This document shows, piece after piece, positions 33,612 through 42,136 of a stretch of 64,000 nt of DNA (position 1 is the stretch's first letter; every line of letters starts with the position of its first letter). Source of the stretch: an uncultured Eubacteriales bacterium (GTDB lineage Bacteria > Bacillota > Clostridia > Christensenellales > UMGS416); assembly GCA_900542005.1 (NCBI GenBank), contig UQLW01000007.1, positions 37,558 through 101,557 of the forward strand, written 5' to 3'. The notes beneath the pieces were generated by a model that was not told the DNA's origin, searched no databases, and saw only the letters and a list, made by a program, of their open reading frames with translations. Both the position numbers and the translations under genes were made by a program.

Positions 33612-35297
33612 CTATTCGCCCTTCGGATAGCAGGGGAAGTCCTCTGTCCGTCTTGCCTTCGCCGCCGAAGCGTACAGCCGCCAGCCGCCGGCCAGGTTAT
33701 AGCAGTCAAAGCCGTGGCCCATGAGCATGCGGCAGGCCAGATAGCTGCGCAGGCCGCTGTGGCAATGGACATATACGGGTTTGCCCTGGGGAAGCTCCTC
33801 CAGGCGTCCCCGCAGCTCGTCCAGCGGGATGGAGCAAAAGCCTGCGATCCGTCCGGCTGCCACCTCGGCCGGCGTCCGTACATCCAGCAGCGTCACGCTG
33901 CCGTCCCGGGGCAGATCATCCACCTCATCCCAGAAGAACTGCTTGAGCTTGCCGGTCACGACGTTCTCCGCCACATAGCCCGCCATATTTACCGGATCCT
34001 TGGCCGAGCCAAAGGGCGGCGCATAGACCAGCTCCAGCTCCTTCAGGTCCGTTACCTTCGCGCCCAGGCGGATGGCTGTGGCCAGCACGTCCATGCGCTT
34101 ATCCACGCCCTCAAAGCCCACAATCTGCGCGCCCAGCAGCCGCAGGGTATCCCGCTCCCAAAGAACCTTGACCGACAGGTTCCTCGCGCCCGGGTAATAT
34201 CCGGCATGGGAAGCCGAATAGGTATAGGTCTTGTCGTATGCAATGCCCTTGGCCTTGGCCGTCCGTTCATTGATCCCGGTAACCGCGACGGTCATCTCAA
34301 AGAGCTTCACCACTGCCGAACCCTGGGTGCCGGCATATTCGCTGGATAGTCCGCAGATGTGATCGGCCGCAATCCGCCCCTGCTTGTTGGCCGGGCCGGC
34401 CAGGGGGATATAGGCGCTGTCGCCGGTCACATAATCCCGCACCTGCACTGCATCGCCAACCGCGTATATATCCGGCGCGCTGGTGCGCATATGGCTGTCG
34501 GTTACGATCGCGCCCCGCTCGTTCAGCTCCAGCCCCGCGCCCTTTGCCAGCGCCGATTCCGGCCGCACGCCCACCGAAAGGATCAGCATGTCAGTATCCA
34601 GATGCCCCTCGTCCAGCATGACGCGCAAGCCCTCATCCCGGGCCTTAAGCGCCGTCACGCCCCGCCCCAGCACCAGCCGGATGCCTTGGCTCTTTAGGTA
34701 CGCGTTTACATCCGCCGCCATTTCAAAATCCAACGGGGCGATCACATGGTCCTGCAGCTCGACGATGGTCACCGCAAGGCCTGCGGCCTTCAGGTTTTCC
34801 GCCATTTCCGTGCCGATCATGCCGCCCCCGACCACCACCGCCGAGCGCGGGCGGCGCTCCTGCACATAGGCGCGGATGGCCTGCGCATCGGGAATTGTCC
34901 GCAGGGTAAATACCGGCGCTCCCTCAAGGCCCTGCATCCGTGGTATCATAGGCTCAGCGCCCGGCGAGAGGATCAGGCTGTCATAGCTTTCTTCATACTG
35001 GCTTGCGTCGGCCAGGTTGCGCACTGTTATGGTCTTCCCCGCAGGATCGATGGCCACGGCCTCATGCCGCACCCGGACGTCCACATTGAAGCGCCGCCTG
35101 AAGCTTTCCGGCGTTTGCAGGGTCAGCGCGCTCTGGTCCGCAATGGTCCCGCCTACATAATAGGGCAGGCCGCAGTTGGCATAGGAGATGAAGGCGCCTC
35201 GCTCCAGCATTACGATTTCCGCCTGTTCGTCCAGCCTTCTTAGCCGCGCGGCGGCAGATGCGCCGCCTGCCACTCCGCCTACAATTACGATTTTCAT
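33612..35297 (-). CDS. cdr: CoA-disulfide reductase / NADH oxidase-like flavoprotein with rhodanese domain
   Basis: The protein has 561 residues. The FAD Rossmann motif is VIVGGVAGGASAAARLRR at the N-terminus and the single redox Cys42 lies in SYANCGLPYYVGG, the mark of CoA-disulfide reductases rather than thioredoxin reductases. A second nucleotide motif (VVVGGGMIGTEMAENL) binds NAD(P)H. DIYAVGDAVQV is the FAD ribityl motif. The C-terminal 95 residues are a rhodanese domain with the loop Cys in VHCHSGLRS. Such fusions reduce CoA disulfides, persulfides or polysulfide. A divergent Crp gene next to it may control it. Confidence 0.9.
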   Translation of the reverse strand: MKIVIVGGVAGGASAAARLRRLDEQAEIVMLERGAFISYANCGLPYYVGGTIADQSALTLQTPESFRRRFNVDVRVRHEAVAIDPAGKTITVRNLADASQYEESYDSLILSPGAEPMIPRMQGLEGAPVFTLRTIPDAQAIRAYVQERRPRSAVVVGGGMIGTEMAENLKAAGLAVTIVELQDHVIAPLDFEMAADVNAYLKSQGIRLVLGRGVTALKARDEGLRVMLDEGHLDTDMLILSVGVRPESALAKGAGLELNERGAIVTDSHMRTSAPDIYAVGDAVQVRDYVTGDSAYIPLAGPANKQGRIAADHICGLSSEYAGTQGSAVVKLFEMTVAVTGINERTAKAKGIAYDKTYTYSASHAGYYPGARNLSVKVLWERDTLRLLGAQIVGFEGVDKRMDVLATAIRLGAKVTDLKELELVYAPPFGSAKDPVNMAGYVAENVVTGKLKQFFWDEVDDLPRDGSVTLLDVRTPAEVAAGRIAGFCSIPLDELRGRLEELPQGKPVYVHCHSGLRSYLACRMLMGHGFDCYNLAGGWRLYASAAKARRTEDFPCYPKGE

Positions 35298-35356
35298 CCT
35301 ATCATCCTTTCTATTAAGTTGATCGGACAGGCCGCACTGCGGCCGGGAGGTTTGCC

Positions 35357-36034
35357 TTGGATTATCCAGCCAATACAGAATCCGTCAGCCGCTATTTTCC
35401 CTTCTGGTCCCATCTGACAGGGCCGCAGGCCGAGGCGCTGTGCCGTCACATCGCCCCTGCCCGCTTCGCCCGCGGGCAGAATGTCCACGGCGCCAGCGGC
35501 CATTGTACCGGGGCGATCGTTGTCAAGTCAGGCCTGCTCCGCGTATATATGCTTTCCGAGGCCGGCCGGGAAATTACCCTCTACCGGCTGTATCCCGGCG
35601 ATATCTGCATGCTTTCAGCCTCCTGCGTGCTCAGCGCCATTACCTTCGATGTTCTGGTGGACGCCGAATCGGATACGGAGGTCTATCTCGTGCAGCCCGG
35701 TTACCTTGCCCAGCTCTGCCAGGAGAACCTGTATGTGGAGAACTTTGCGCTCCGGGTTGCGGCCGAGCGCTTTTCCGACGTCATGTGGGCGATGCAGCAG
35801 ATCCTGTTCATGAGCTTTGACAAGCGCTTGGCGCTCTTTCTCTGCGACGAGCTGGCCCGTACCGGCGGGGACACGCTGCGCATGACCCAGGAACAGATCG
35901 CCCGGTATATGGGCTCGGCCCGCGAGGTTGTCTCGCGGATGCTGAAATACTTCGCTTCCGAGGGGCTGGTGGAGGTGGTGCGGGGCGGCATCCGCGTGCT
36001 GGATAAAGAGCGCCTGCGGCAGATTGCCCTATAG
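35357..36034 (+). CDS. Crp/Fnr family regulator, TTG start
   Basis: The protein has 225 residues. The start is a TTG at 35357, six bases after GGGAGG; no ATG or GTG fits the family N-terminus. It shows a beta-barrel sensor domain (about 20-125), dimer helix and winged helix (MTQEQIARYMGSAREVVSRMLKYF, about 175-198). An N-terminal Cys (ALCRH) and CHxT-like residues are present but no full Fnr cluster. It is divergent from the CoA-disulfide reductase gene, 59 bp apart, so sulfur or redox control is likely. Its stop overlaps that of the convergent thioredoxin gene. Confidence 0.88.
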   Translation: MDYPANTESVSRYFPFWSHLTGPQAEALCRHIAPARFARGQNVHGASGHCTGAIVVKSGLLRVYMLSEAGREITLYRLYPGDICMLSASCVLSAITFDVLVDAESDTEVYLVQPGYLAQLCQENLYVENFALRVAAERFSDVMWAMQQILFMSFDKRLALFLCDELARTGGDTLRMTQEQIARYMGSAREVVSRMLKYFASEGLVEVVRGGIRVLDKERLRQIAL

Positions 36035-36343
36035 CCGGTCCAGCTCTGCGAGAATTTCGCTCTTGGGGCGTGCGCCTACGATGCGGCTCACTGGCTTCCC
36101 CTGCTTCAGCACCACCAGGGTGGGGATGCTCATCACGCCGAAGGCCTGCGCCAGCTCCGGCTGCTCGTCCACATTCACCTTGCCGACCGCAACCTGCGGC
36201 CGCTCTGCCGCTACCTGGTCGACGATGGGGGAAATCATGCGGCAGGGGCCGCACCAGCCAGCCCAGAAATCCAGCAGCACCGGCCGGTCGGCCTGCTGCA
36301 CCTTTTCTAGAAAGTTCTCTCGGGTTATGGTTTGAATCGCCAT
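36029..36343 (-). CDS. trxA: thioredoxin
   Basis: The protein has 104 residues from the ATG at 36343 with AGGAGG ahead; the longer frame lacks a site. The active site is W-C31-G-P-C34 (LLDFWAGWCGPCRM), the cis-proline is in SIPTLVV and the length is standard. It is a general dithiol reductant. The gene ends convergently with the Crp gene: the palindrome CTATAG supplies both stop codons. Confidence 0.95.
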   Translation of the reverse strand: MAIQTITRENFLEKVQQADRPVLLDFWAGWCGPCRMISPIVDQVAAERPQVAVGKVNVDEQPELAQAFGVMSIPTLVVLKQGKPVSRIVGARPKSEILAELDRL

Positions 36344-36567
36344 CGTTCTGCCTCCTTTTGCCTTTTCCCTTGCGGGTATGGCCCTATCATACCGGTTTGC
36401 GGAAGGAAATACCGTGACTAAGTTACATTCCGGCAAAAAGATCGCGCCTTGCCGCCTCTTTCTTGAGTCCCCCCCTTTATGCTATGGTCACGCTGAAAAT
36501 TTCATTCATCGGGCGGGTATCTACCGCATACAAGGGATTGACCGCCCCGCAAGCCCCAAAACGAGCA

Positions 36568-36590
36568 AAGCCGCCTTAAAGGCGGCTTTT
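36568..36590 (-). terminator. hairpin downstream of the Rrf2 gene
   Basis: AAAGCCGCC-TTAAA-GGCGGCTTT forms a 9-bp stem 55 bp after the Rrf2 stop. The remainder of 36344-36644 holds no gene. Confidence 0.6.
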
Positions 36591-36644
36591 GTATTCGTGA
36601 GAAAGCGGCTGGCCCGCTGTCCCTCTTATAATCCGGGCAGAGCG

Positions 36645-37040
36645 TCAGGGCAGCAGGCTTTCCAGGGTAACGCCCGTCAGATAAGCCTCGATCTGCTGCT
36701 GCAGCTGCTGATAGCAGGCCTGCAGGCGGCACTGGCCCGCCGTACAGCGGCCGGCCTCCTCCCGCTCCAGGCAGCGGTTGATCTTCAGGGTGCCTTCCAT
36801 GCAGATAAGAATATCATACAGGGTGATTTCACTGGCCTTTTTCCGCAGGCGGTATCCGCCCTTGCTCCCGCTGGAGGCCGTAATCAGCCCGGCGTTCCGC
36901 ATATAGCGGGTAATGGTGACAAGGTAATTCTGCGGGATCTCCGCCTGCTTGGCAATTTCGGCGGCCGCCGTCATCCGTTGTGTGCGCGCCAGATAGATCA
37001 TCATGCGCACCGCATATTCGGTCGTGGTTTTCAGCTGCAT
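36645..37040 (-). CDS. Rrf2 family transcriptional regulator
   Basis: The protein has 131 residues. The winged helix is MQLKTTTEYAVRMMIYLA...AAEIAKQAEIPQNYLVTITRYMRNAGL and the wing SSGSKGGYRLRK. Cysteines C80, C90, C99, C104 and C109 lie in the region where IscR and NsrR carry an Fe-S cluster, but with different spacing (C-x8-C-x4-C-x4-C). It could sense iron-sulfur state, NO or cysteine. The ABC importer downstream in the map is on the same strand, 229 bp upstream in transcription, so linkage is possible but not certain. Confidence 0.88.
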   Translation of the reverse strand: MQLKTTTEYAVRMMIYLARTQRMTAAAEIAKQAEIPQNYLVTITRYMRNAGLITASSGSKGGYRLRKKASEITLYDILICMEGTLKINRCLEREEAGRCTAGQCRLQACYQQLQQQIEAYLTGVTLESLLP

Positions 37041-37237
37041 TTTCTCCCGCTCCTTGAGAAACGATGCCAGCCCCGATGCATCCGGCCGGCAAAGGCTGCT
37101 ACCCAGCCAATAAAAAACATCCTGTATATATGCTATTCTATATTATACGCGAAGCCGATGATATTTTCAAGATTTCTCGTAAAAGTTTTAACTTTTGCCT
37201 CCCTCGTCCCCGAGGTCGCCCCGCCGGGCAGGCGAAA

Positions 37238-37264
37238 GGCCCGCAGGCGCAAAAAAAGCGGGCT
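37238..37264 (-). terminator. weak terminator after the ABC importer
   Basis: On the minus strand AGCCCGC and GCGGGC pair around a loop that contains a run of T. The structure is less typical than others in the window. Confidence 0.4.
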
Positions 37265-37269
37265 CAGCC

Positions 37270-37884
37270 TCAGCTCAGTCCCGCAATGCATGAATCCGCC
37301 GGCTTCAGCGGCGGCCCGGTAAACCGGCGGATATCCTCTGTAAGCAGCAGCGCGTGCTCACGCTGATGGGTTACCACCAGCACCAAGGCCCTGCCAGCCT
37401 GACGGCGAATGCAGGCGGCGGCCGCCGACACCGCTTCGCCGTCCAGGCCGTTAAAGGGCTCGTCCAGGAGCATAAGCTCCGGATCGACCGCAAGCGCCCT
37501 GGCCAGCGCCGCCCGGCGCCGCATGCCGCCGGAAAGGCTGCCCGGAAGAAGCGCCTCCGTGTCGCCAATCCCCAGCTGCCGCAGGGCCTTCCGGGCCCGT
37601 TCGGCTTGGTTTGCGCCCTCCATCACCAGCGTAATGTTGTCCAGCACCGTCAGCCAGGGCAGCAGCCTGTCCTCCTGGAATACCATGGCCCGGCGCAGGC
37701 CTGCCAGGGGACTAAGCTCCGCTCCCGGCGCGGGAATCAATCCCGCCAGCACCCGCAGCAGCGTGCTTTTTCCCGCGCCGGAGGGGGCCATGACCGCTAC
37801 GATCCCCTTTGAGGGCAGGGAAAGGGCAAAATCCTCCAATACGGCGCGCCCGTCAAAGCGCACGGAAATCCTTTCCAGCTTCAT
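37270..37884 (-). CDS. ABC importer ATPase, SsuB/TauB/NrtD-like
   Basis: The protein has 204 residues from the ATG at 37884, whose ATGA overlaps the permease stop and which has GGGAGG upstream. Walker A is APSGAGKST, Q-loop MVFQEDRLLPWLTVLDNI (the family's RLLPW pattern), signature LSGGMRRRAALARAL, Walker B LMLLDEP, H-loop VVTHQREHAL. It is shorter than most members. It energises the permease and binding protein encoded just upstream. Confidence 0.88.
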   Translation of the reverse strand: MKLERISVRFDGRAVLEDFALSLPSKGIVAVMAPSGAGKSTLLRVLAGLIPAPGAELSPLAGLRRAMVFQEDRLLPWLTVLDNITLVMEGANQAERARKALRQLGIGDTEALLPGSLSGGMRRRAALARALAVDPELMLLDEPFNGLDGEAVSAAAACIRRQAGRALVLVVTHQREHALLLTEDIRRFTGPPLKPADSCIAGLS

Positions 37885-38660
37885 TGGCCGCCCTCCCATC
37901 CCATTTTCCGGGTCAGCGCCGTCATAAGCCTGGCAAAAATACGCTCGAAGGCCACCGACAGCAGGATCACAACCAGCGTCCAGGCGAAAAGCTCCGCCGT
38001 TTCCAGGTATATTTTGGCGCTGTACATGGCGCTGCCCATGGCCAGCTTGGGCGTACCCAGCACCTCGGCTGCAATCACCGCTTTCCAGGTCAGCCCTAAG
38101 CTGGTGGTGCAGGCCGAGGCAAAGGACGGCATGATCTGAGGCAAATACAGATATCTCAGCCGCTTCAGCGGCTTTAACGCGAATACCCGGGCCATCTCCT
38201 CATAGGCTGGGTCGAGGCTGCCGATCGCCTGGGACACGTTACCCCATACGATGGGCAGCGTCATAATGAGCCCGGTAAAAACCGGTACCGCGCCTGCGCC
38301 CATCCACACCAGCGCCAGGATGATGAAGCTGGAGACCGGCGTGGCCCGCAGGGCGGAGAGCAGCGGCGCGATAAGAACGCCGCTCCAGCGCCAGCGCTGG
38401 GTCGCCACGGCCAACGCCGCACCCAGCGCGACGCCCATGAGAAAGGCGGCGGCAACCCGGCCCATGGAGGCCAGCAGCGCCCGCCAGAAGGGCGCCGTCC
38501 CGGCCAGGACGAAGAGGCGCTGAAGCACCTCGCCCGGGCTGGGCACCAGCAGCGGCTGCCCCACAAGGATGGCCGCCAGCTGCCACAGCGCCAGGTAAAA
38601 GGCGGCGGCCAGCGCCCACCGCCCCATCCGGGCCTTAAGGCAGGTAGTAGAAGCCGTCAT
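37881..38660 (-). CDS. ABC importer permease, SsuC/TauC-like
   Basis: The protein has 259 residues if the ATG at 38660 is used; this overlaps the binding-protein gene by 26 bp. An ATG at 38627, just after that gene's stop, is the alternative. Six membrane helices are visible; the coupling loop is YEEMARVFALKPLKRLRYLYLPQI. The fold and partner set are those of importers for sulfonates, nitrate, thiamine precursors and similar ligands; the substrate cannot be read from sequence. Confidence 0.85.
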   Translation of the reverse strand: MTASTTCLKARMGRWALAAAFYLALWQLAAILVGQPLLVPSPGEVLQRLFVLAGTAPFWRALLASMGRVAAAFLMGVALGAALAVATQRWRWSGVLIAPLLSALRATPVSSFIILALVWMGAGAVPVFTGLIMTLPIVWGNVSQAIGSLDPAYEEMARVFALKPLKRLRYLYLPQIMPSFASACTTSLGLTWKAVIAAEVLGTPKLAMGSAMYSAKIYLETAELFAWTLVVILLSVAFERIFARLMTALTRKMGWEGGQ

Positions 38661-39600
38661 CGGGCATGGCTCCGCCGACCGACTTGGGATTGGCGTCAAA
38701 AAGCACCTGCAGCGTGGAGCTGGCCATCGCCTTCATCTCATCGCCCTGAATGCAGACGATGTTGCAGTTGGGAATCGCCTTGGTCGCCAGAGCCGCCTGG
38801 GGCATGATGCCGGCGGAGGCTACCAGCTCGCCCGCCGCCGCAGGGTCGCCGTTGACATAGTCCACCGAGGCGGCATATTCGGTCAGGAAGGTCTGCACCG
38901 CCTGGGGATTCTCCTGTAAAAAGCCGTCGCGCACCACGATGCAGCCCTGCACCAGCGTGCCCAGCTCCAGGCTCTCCCACTGCTGCGTCAGATCCAGCGC
39001 AATACGCAGGTTTTCATTCTTGGCCATGGCAGCGGTCACGTTGGGCTCCGGCAGCATGGCCAGCGTAACCTCGCCGCTGGCGGCCAGCGTCGCCAGCTCA
39101 TCATGCTCCGCCTTATATTCGATGACGACATCCTCGCCAACCTTCAGGCCGTTCTTCTCCAGGATGGCGTTGAGCACATATTCCGGCGTAGACCCCTGGC
39201 CGGTGGCATAGAGGGTCTTCCCCTTCAGGTCCGCCACCGAGTGGACGCTGTCGCCGTTCTCCAGGATATAAAGCACGCCCAGTGTGTTAACGGCCGCCAG
39301 CTTCACCTTCCCCTCGGTCTTGGCGTACAGCGAAGCGGCCAGGTTGACGGGAACAGCCGCAATATCCACGCTGCCGGAGGCCACCGCTGAAACCACCTCG
39401 TCCGGCGCGGCGGCCACGGTGAACTCATATTTCCCCTGGGTCTTATTCTGCTTTGCCTGATCCATGAGCTGGGCCATACCGATACCCGTGGGCCCTTTCA
39501 GCGCGGCGACCCGGACTTTCGCCGGGGTCGATGTGCTGCAGGCGCACATCAGCATCACGGCCGCCAGCACGACGGCCCAAAACGCAAAAACCTTTTTCAT
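38635..39600 (-). CDS. ABC importer substrate-binding lipoprotein, NMT1/SsuA-like
   Basis: The protein has 321 residues. It has a lipoprotein signal with Cys near 19-21 (MLMCACS), then a two-lobe fold of the NMT1/THI5/SsuA type: VRVAALKGPTGIGMAQLMDQ at the start, GSVDIAAVPVNLAA, and DLKGKTLYATGQGSTPEYVL. TLAMLPEPNVTAAM is typical of members for small anions or thiamine-like ligands. It is first in the three-gene importer operon; 39601-39915 upstream is a divergent promoter region. Confidence 0.85.
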   Translation of the reverse strand: MKKVFAFWAVVLAAVMLMCACSTSTPAKVRVAALKGPTGIGMAQLMDQAKQNKTQGKYEFTVAAAPDEVVSAVASGSVDIAAVPVNLAASLYAKTEGKVKLAAVNTLGVLYILENGDSVHSVADLKGKTLYATGQGSTPEYVLNAILEKNGLKVGEDVVIEYKAEHDELATLAASGEVTLAMLPEPNVTAAMAKNENLRIALDLTQQWESLELGTLVQGCIVVRDGFLQENPQAVQTFLTEYAASVDYVNGDPAAAGELVASAGIMPQAALATKAIPNCNIVCIQGDEMKAMASSTLQVLFDANPKSVGGAMPDDGFYYLP

Positions 39601-39889
39601 GCTTTCCTCCTTATCCCTGTCCGGCCTGTCCAGCCGGGCGGGCGTTATCCATCCGTCTTAAGATTACCCCTTTGCCGGCCGCGATGCAAGGCGCCCGGGC
39701 TTCTTTGCCATAAAAATGTCGATTCGCCGCAAAGCGCCCCGCGGGCTATGGGTAAATACGCCAGAATCACGGTAGGAATTTTATCAGCTTTTTGCTGTAA
39801 TCCTGCGCCTAATCTTCGTCTAACAATTAAAGCTTGCAGGATAGGGCCGCAGGCATTAAAATATAGATGGTGTAATATCGATAAAAAGA

Positions 39890-39901
39890 TACGGTACCGT
39901 A
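39890..39901 (+). promoter_or_regulatory. perfect 12-bp palindrome before the zinc-ribbon gene
   Basis: TACGGTACCGTA lies just before the GGGAGG of the gene at 39916, downstream of a GTAATA -10-like box. It may be an operator. The rest of 39601-39889 shows no gene. Confidence 0.35.
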
Positions 39902-39915
39902 AGGGAGGAAAATAG

Positions 39916-41991
39916 ATGATTTGTCCCCATTGTCATAATCAAACGCCTGAGGGCGAGGCCTGTATCCATTGCGGGGCCGCGCTGCACGACGCCGCAGCGG
40001 CCGGGGCAGAGCCGCAGGAGCAGGTCATGGATAATGATTCCCTGCGCTGCCCCTACTGCGGCGCCGCGCTTTGGGAGGACGCCGCCTTCTGCCCGGTATG
40101 CGGCCAGTCGCTCAACCAGCCGGAGGATGCCGGAGATATCGGAGATGCCGGAGATGCCGGGGATGCCGGCGAAGCAGAGGGCGCAGAGGCCGCCGTGCCC
40201 CCAGTGGGCTGGCGGTGTCCCATCTGCGGTACCATTAACGCCCAGAATACCCGTGTCTGCCGCCACTGCGGCTATGTGCTGGGGGATGAGGGCCAGCAGA
40301 ACGCTGCCGGCAGCGAAGAAGCCTACGGCGACGGCGAGGATGAAGACGGTAACAGCTATTACAGCAAGGACTATGGCGAGGATGCCGGCGGCTATGAGGA
40401 CGAGCCGGATGACAATGAGGAGGAGGACGGCGTCCGCTGCCCCCGGTGCGGCCGCCTGAACGACCCCGGCGCCGAGCGCTGCGGCTACTGTGGCCGCCTG
40501 CTGGTAGAGGCCGACGCGCTGCAGGTGGAGGGCCGCCCGGTGGAGGAAGGCCCCGATAAGCTGAAGCTTACCCTGCAGATCGTCGCTGCGGTGCTCCTAG
40601 TGGCGCTGATCGTGATTATGGTACTCATTATCCGCCGGTGCGCCAACCCCACGGACCAGGTCATCACCACGCCGACCCAAACCCGGGAGGCCACCACGCT
40701 TATTACCCCCAGCGAAACGACCACCACGGCTACGCCCACGCAGACCTCCACCCTCACGGGCAATCCGCTGTGGCCCTCGTCCAGCCCTGCTGGGCCGGTG
40801 GAAACAGCCGACGCGGCAGACACCACGACCACCACCACAAAGCAGACCACCAAGGCAACCACCACCACGACGAAAAAGACCACGACAACTCAGCCTACGG
40901 TGGCCGTAATTACGCCAGCCCCCACGAAAAAGACTACGACAACTACTTCAACCACGACCACCACGACTACGACCACCACGACCACGGCCCCAACCACCAC
41001 GACCACGACCTCAACCACCACCACGACGGCCCCAACCACCACGACCACGACCACCACGACCCCAACCGCCACCGCCTCAACCCCCTCTACAACCTCCTCT
41101 ATACCCCCCTTCTCTACGCCGGATCCCAATACGGAGCCTGCCACGACGCCCAGCAAGGGAGACAGCGAATGGGAGCAGGAGGTCAAGCCGGATGACAATG
41201 GCTCCAATGCCGCCAATAACGGGGTGGCTGTAGCCAATGGCGGCTGGATCTATGCCAATATCGACGGGCAGCTTGTCCTGATGCGGCCCGACGGCTCCAA
41301 TGCTACCACCATGGCCGAGGATGTCGCCAGCTCCCTGATCTATGCCGGCGGCAAGGTCTACTACCTCAACAGCGAAGGCCAGCTCATGTCCAACCAGGAC
41401 GGCTCCAGCCAGGCGGTATCGGCTGCACCCAAGGCCAACGCCCTGGCCGCCATGGGTTCCGACCTGTACTTGGCCTGTGACGATGGTATTTACCGGCTCT
41501 CCGGCGGCGAGGCTGCGCAGGTTGCCGCCGGGACCTATGGCAACCTGGTGGCCTCCTCCGGAACGCTCTATGCGCTGGACACCGCCTCTGGAACGCTGGT
41601 CAAGATCGACGGCGGCGAGGCCGTGGAGCTGGTGACTCAGGTTTCACGCTTTGCCATGGCCGGAAGCTATCTTGCCGTAGCCACTGACGACAACCGCCTG
41701 GTGCTCTGCGATGCGGCCGGCGCTGAGCAGTCCCTGGTTTTTGAGGGCCAGGTACATGAGCTTACCGCATCCGGCAGCTGCATCGTCGCCTCCGTCACCG
41801 GCGGCGATGGCAAGCGCATGGTCATGCGTTTCACCCTTACCGGCACGCAGGCGGATAGCGGCGTCATGCTGGCGGAAGGCAGCTATACCAATCTCTCCCT
41901 GCTGGGCGATTGGGTATACTGCTCCTCCGGCGGCAAGATGCATCGCCTGGCGCTGTCCGGCGGCCGGGATGAAATCATCGATCCCAACTAA
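39916..41991 (+). CDS. four-zinc-ribbon, Thr-rich-stalk, propeller membrane protein
   Basis: The protein has 691 residues. Four zinc ribbons are formed by C3/C6-C16/C19, C45/C48-C59/C62, C101/C104-C115/C118 and C175/C178-C189/C192, separated by acidic linkers, one with a GDA repeat. A membrane helix is at about 218-239. Outside follows a stalk of about 170 residues, mostly threonine, coded by ACC and ACG in alternation. The last 260 residues are beta-propeller-like repeats (GGWIYANIDGQLVLMRPDG, KVYYLNSEGQL, DLYLACDDGIYRL), related to DUF5050-type proteins. Zinc ribbons would face the cytoplasm. Function unknown. A terminator follows. Confidence 0.75.
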   Translation: MICPHCHNQTPEGEACIHCGAALHDAAAAGAEPQEQVMDNDSLRCPYCGAALWEDAAFCPVCGQSLNQPEDAGDIGDAGDAGDAGEAEGAEAAVPPVGWRCPICGTINAQNTRVCRHCGYVLGDEGQQNAAGSEEAYGDGEDEDGNSYYSKDYGEDAGGYEDEPDDNEEEDGVRCPRCGRLNDPGAERCGYCGRLLVEADALQVEGRPVEEGPDKLKLTLQIVAAVLLVALIVIMVLIIRRCANPTDQVITTPTQTREATTLITPSETTTTATPTQTSTLTGNPLWPSSSPAGPVETADAADTTTTTTKQTTKATTTTTKKTTTTQPTVAVITPAPTKKTTTTTSTTTTTTTTTTTTAPTTTTTTSTTTTTAPTTTTTTTTTPTATASTPSTTSSIPPFSTPDPNTEPATTPSKGDSEWEQEVKPDDNGSNAANNGVAVANGGWIYANIDGQLVLMRPDGSNATTMAEDVASSLIYAGGKVYYLNSEGQLMSNQDGSSQAVSAAPKANALAAMGSDLYLACDDGIYRLSGGEAAQVAAGTYGNLVASSGTLYALDTASGTLVKIDGGEAVELVTQVSRFAMAGSYLAVATDDNRLVLCDAAGAEQSLVFEGQVHELTASGSCIVASVTGGDGKRMVMRFTLTGTQADSGVMLAEGSYTNLSLLGDWVYCSSGGKMHRLALSGGRDEIIDPN
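40815..41065 (+). repeat. low-complexity ACC/ACG tract coding the Thr stalk
   Basis: The DNA is built almost only from ACC and ACG codons with a few GCC, CCA and TCA codons. It codes the threonine stalk and is likely to vary in length by slippage. It is not a CRISPR array: no spacers exist. Confidence 0.85.
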
Positions 41992-42001
41992 AGCCAATCA
42001 G

Positions 42002-42028
42002 ACTCCCCTCACAGAGGGGAGTTTTTTT
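42002..42028 (+). terminator. terminator of the zinc-ribbon gene
   Basis: ACTCCCCTC-ACA-GAGGGGAGT is followed by seven T residues. Confidence 0.92.
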
Positions 42029-42052
42029 GCCCTTTTAACCGGCCTTTTTCCC

Positions 42053-42085
42053 TTCACGCCCCCTTGCCAGGTATGATATAATACC
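42053..42085 (+). promoter_or_regulatory. promoter with dyad before the kinase operon
   Basis: TATAAT at 42077-42082 with TTCACG 18 bp upstream. The -10 box is inside an inverted repeat, GGTAT-N6-ATACC (42070-42085), that could be an operator. Confidence 0.5.
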
Positions 42086-42136
42086 AAAAAGGGCTACCGC
42101 CTTATGGCAGCCCCTTCGGAGAAGGGAGATGCGTTT

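Noticed and set aside
40485..41237. Val-rich open frames opposite the Thr stalk; possible CRISPR-like repeat
   Set aside because: They come from reading the ACC/ACG tract backwards. There are no spacers, so it is not a CRISPR array.
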